DNA of 6,345 nt from an uncultured Lachnospiraceae bacterium (lineage in GTDB: Bacteria > Bacillota > Clostridia > Lachnospirales > Lachnospiraceae): positions 1 through 6,345 of the forward strand of contig CAMTBF010000228.1 in the NCBI GenBank assembly GCA_947068385.1, written 5' to 3'. The stretch's first letter is position 1, and each line of letters begins with the position of its first letter. The notes beneath the pieces are model-generated. The model worked only from the letters and a program-made list of their open reading frames with translations, made no database searches and was not told the DNA's origin. The position numbers were made by a program, and so were the translations under genes. Shown piece by piece: positions 4,787 to 6,345 of this stretch.

Positions 4787-6298
4787 TTATACAGAGTGCA
4801 GAAAGCCAGCCTTATATCTGGCATCAAGGTGTATGCATATGCCTATGAGCATGGTCCAAAAGGAGAAATGGTCCTTTCCCCGTATCATCAGCTGCTGCAG
4901 GAAATAATCGTTCAGGACGCGGTCATTGACCCTCTCACATGCGGTCCGTTCGCTGTAGATATCCTTGAACAGCTGTGAGTCCCTTGGGATGCGTGGATGG
5001 AACCTCAGGTCGGCATGGTTCTTGATATAGACAGTGCGGCCATAGCTTCCAGGGGAGCAGGCGTCAGCAAAAGGGCAGGAGGCAATGCGCCCGCATTTCA
5101 GTGGGCAGCGGTATTTGTGCGCATCCTTTATGGGATCATTGCCCCAGGGGACCATCGCATGTCCGGCCCGGCAGAGAGGGTGCCCCAGTCTGTTGAAAAT
5201 GATGTCATCAGGAGCGCCATCAGACGACTTGGCGCGGCCATTGATATCGATGAGGGCGTTGATGCCCCAGCGATCCAGGAGGCGGTAGGTGGCCAGGTTG
5301 TCATGGGCGGAATCAAGACAGATATTCCGTGGGGAAAGCCCATAAGTGTTACGGCCAAAACCATCAATGGCATAAAGGAAGTTCTTGCTGTCATGCCGCC
5401 TTGCGCCGGTGAAGTTCATCAGGAGAGGGAGCTCGACCTTAAGCTTTGCGTTCCTGGAACAGAGCATATAAAGTGTATGTCCGAAATACCAGCACTTGTT
5501 GTCGCTGTCCCAGCCCCAGCCCGCGTCAGGGTCGGAATAGTGGCGCCCACAGCCATCGCGGAAAGCGCAGGAGGATGGGCAGGAGGCAAGGTGCCGCCCA
5601 TAAGGGGATGCATGGGAGGGGACTGCAGTGCCATCGCCGGAGACAGTGAGGCTTTTGGGGTCGATCAGTCCAAGCTGCATGGAGGGGAGCAGTGCAAGGA
5701 GGAAGAAGAGCTTCTGGAGGGCAGCTTCAGGATTGTCACAGGCAGGCCTGCCGTCCATGATCCTTTCCACGATATCTGCTGCGGAGAGGGAAGAGGCATC
5801 GTCCTCCACAAGCTTGCCGTCGGTACCGATGACCTTTTCAGGCTTCTTGGAGTTCCTGCTGTCAGGAAGGAGGCTCCTGCGGGAATAGACGTCCCTGGAG
5901 GCCATCCAGAAGCGGTCCATGAAATCGTAATAGGAGCCAAGGGGCGGCAGCTGTTCCGGGGAAGTGCAGCCGACCAGGACGGTAAGGGCTATGGAGCCGG
6001 GAAGGGTCTCCCTTACCCATACAGTGAGGCTGGTCCTTGCGGAAGTGCGGTTGAAGAGCAGGACAAAAAGGATGAGGGAGCGCAGAATCTGCGCCTGGTT
6101 CTTTGCGGGGCGCCCTGCGGCGGAATAAAAGCCGGGGATGAAGTCCGCGATGGCATCAAGGTCAAGGCCCAGGAGCTTCCGACACTCTTTCTCATAGGAT
6201 TTGAAAGCGTACTTTGGGTTGCGTGAAAGGCGTCTGCCGTAAGTCCTGACAATGGTTCTATACTCGTCGTGGCTCTGCCATAGTTCGGGTCTGAACAT
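4787..6298 (-). CDS. IS transposase, DDE type (IS4/IS1182-like)
   Basis: This 503-residue protein appears intact and would catalyse cut-and-paste movement of its own element. The N-terminal part (about 45-85, ADFIPGFYSAAGRP then a hydrophobic helix) resembles the DUF772 region of IS1182-like transposases. Likely catalytic acids are Asp222 (VSGDGTAVP), Asp329 (ICLDSAHDN) and Glu455 (YSERTACERV). The last site fits the Y-x2-R-x3-E part of the IS4-group YREK signature (Tyr448, Arg451, Glu455), with leucine at 462 where lysine is usual. Two cysteine clusters (Cys240, 244, 250 and Cys398, 402, 408, 414) suggest metal binding. The start at 6298 is set by AAAGGAGG (6314-6307) eight bases upstream. 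It is convergent with the glycosidase gene. The family name is from motif memory, not a search. Confidence 0.85.
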   Translation of the reverse strand: MFRPELWQSHDEYRTIVRTYGRRLSRNPKYAFKSYEKECRKLLGLDLDAIADFIPGFYSAAGRPAKNQAQILRSLILFVLLFNRTSARTSLTVWVRETLPGSIALTVLVGCTSPEQLPPLGSYYDFMDRFWMASRDVYSRRSLLPDSRNSKKPEKVIGTDGKLVEDDASSLSAADIVERIMDGRPACDNPEAALQKLFFLLALLPSMQLGLIDPKSLTVSGDGTAVPSHASPYGRHLASCPSSCAFRDGCGRHYSDPDAGWGWDSDNKCWYFGHTLYMLCSRNAKLKVELPLLMNFTGARRHDSKNFLYAIDGFGRNTYGLSPRNICLDSAHDNLATYRLLDRWGINALIDINGRAKSSDGAPDDIIFNRLGHPLCRAGHAMVPWGNDPIKDAHKYRCPLKCGRIASCPFADACSPGSYGRTVYIKNHADLRFHPRIPRDSQLFKDIYSERTACERVNDRVLNDYFLQQLMIRGKDHFSFWTMLIGICIHLDARYKAGFLHSV

Positions 6299-6318
6299 AA
6301 ATGTGTCCTCCTTTATTG

Positions 6319-6345
6319 TGATTTGTAAAGCGTGGAATGCTTTCA
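6319..6345. repeat. Short inverted repeat upstream of the transposase
   Basis: AAAGC (6328-6332) and GCTTT (6340-6344) are inverted around GTGGAAT, just upstream of the transposase start and at the window edge. It could be part of the element's end or a leader hairpin that limits transposase translation, but five base pairs is little evidence. Confidence 0.25.

Larger units (their letters stand above)
4740..6345 (-). mobile_element. Insertion sequence carrying a DDE transposase, right end not in view
   Basis: A single intact transposase gene fills this region and no passenger genes are seen. Both ends are approximate. The left end lies somewhere between about 4712, where A-rich sequence stops, and the transposase stop codon at 4787. 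The right end is either just inside or beyond the window edge. I compared the sequence around 4700-4790 with the reverse complement of 6299-6345 and found no convincing terminal inverted repeat, and no target duplication can be assigned. Confidence 0.65.

Noticed and set aside
4997..6226. 409-codon plus-strand open frame opposite the transposase
   Set aside because: It is antisense to a protein with transposase motifs and its own strong ribosome binding site, and it has no recognisable features itself.
6319..6345. Catabolite control (cre) site upstream of the transposase
   Set aside because: TGTAAAGCGTGG starts like the cre consensus on one strand, but the central CG is out of register and the right half does not match.

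Overview
The window looks like chromosome of a Gram-positive, moderately GC-rich anaerobe, most likely a gut Clostridia (Lachnospiraceae-like). This is inferred from strong AGGAGG-type ribosome binding sites before nearly every gene, the short QueH-type queuosine enzyme, an AraC regulator paired with a glycosidase, and a Clostridia-style DDE transposase. No rRNA, tRNA or CRISPR array is visible, and the species cannot be fixed from the sequence.

Layout. Bases 1-160 hold the tail of the queH downstream region and possibly the first codons of a gene leaving to the left. Three genes then lie on the minus strand: queH (161-814, epoxyqueuosine reductase), a Fe/Mn superoxide dismutase with Mn-type active-site signature (982-1620), and an AraC-family regulator (1719-2633). 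Divergent from the regulator is an intracellular family 2 glycoside hydrolase (2791-4506). After it comes an A-rich intergenic region (4507-4786) with a near-consensus promoter and a perfect 15-bp inverted repeat but no gene I can support. The right quarter is an insertion-sequence transposase on the minus strand (4787-6298). The element probably continues past the right edge.

How the parts work together. The AraC protein (cupin sensor plus two helix-turn-helix motifs) and the glycosidase form a classic divergent regulator/catabolic-enzyme pair. The 157-bp gap between them holds two perfect palindromes placed around the predicted glycosidase promoter. The sod gene has a plausible promoter overlapping the araC stop codon. 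Between sod and queH is a three-tier nested inverted repeat ending in a T-tract, which is either the sod terminator or an attenuator controlling read-through into queH, because no separate queH promoter is evident.

I do not see a wholly new multi-gene system here. The best leads are non-coding: the sod-queH intergenic structure with its possible tiny leader peptide, the palindromes at the glycosidase promoter, and the apparently orphan promoter/inverted repeat next to the IS.
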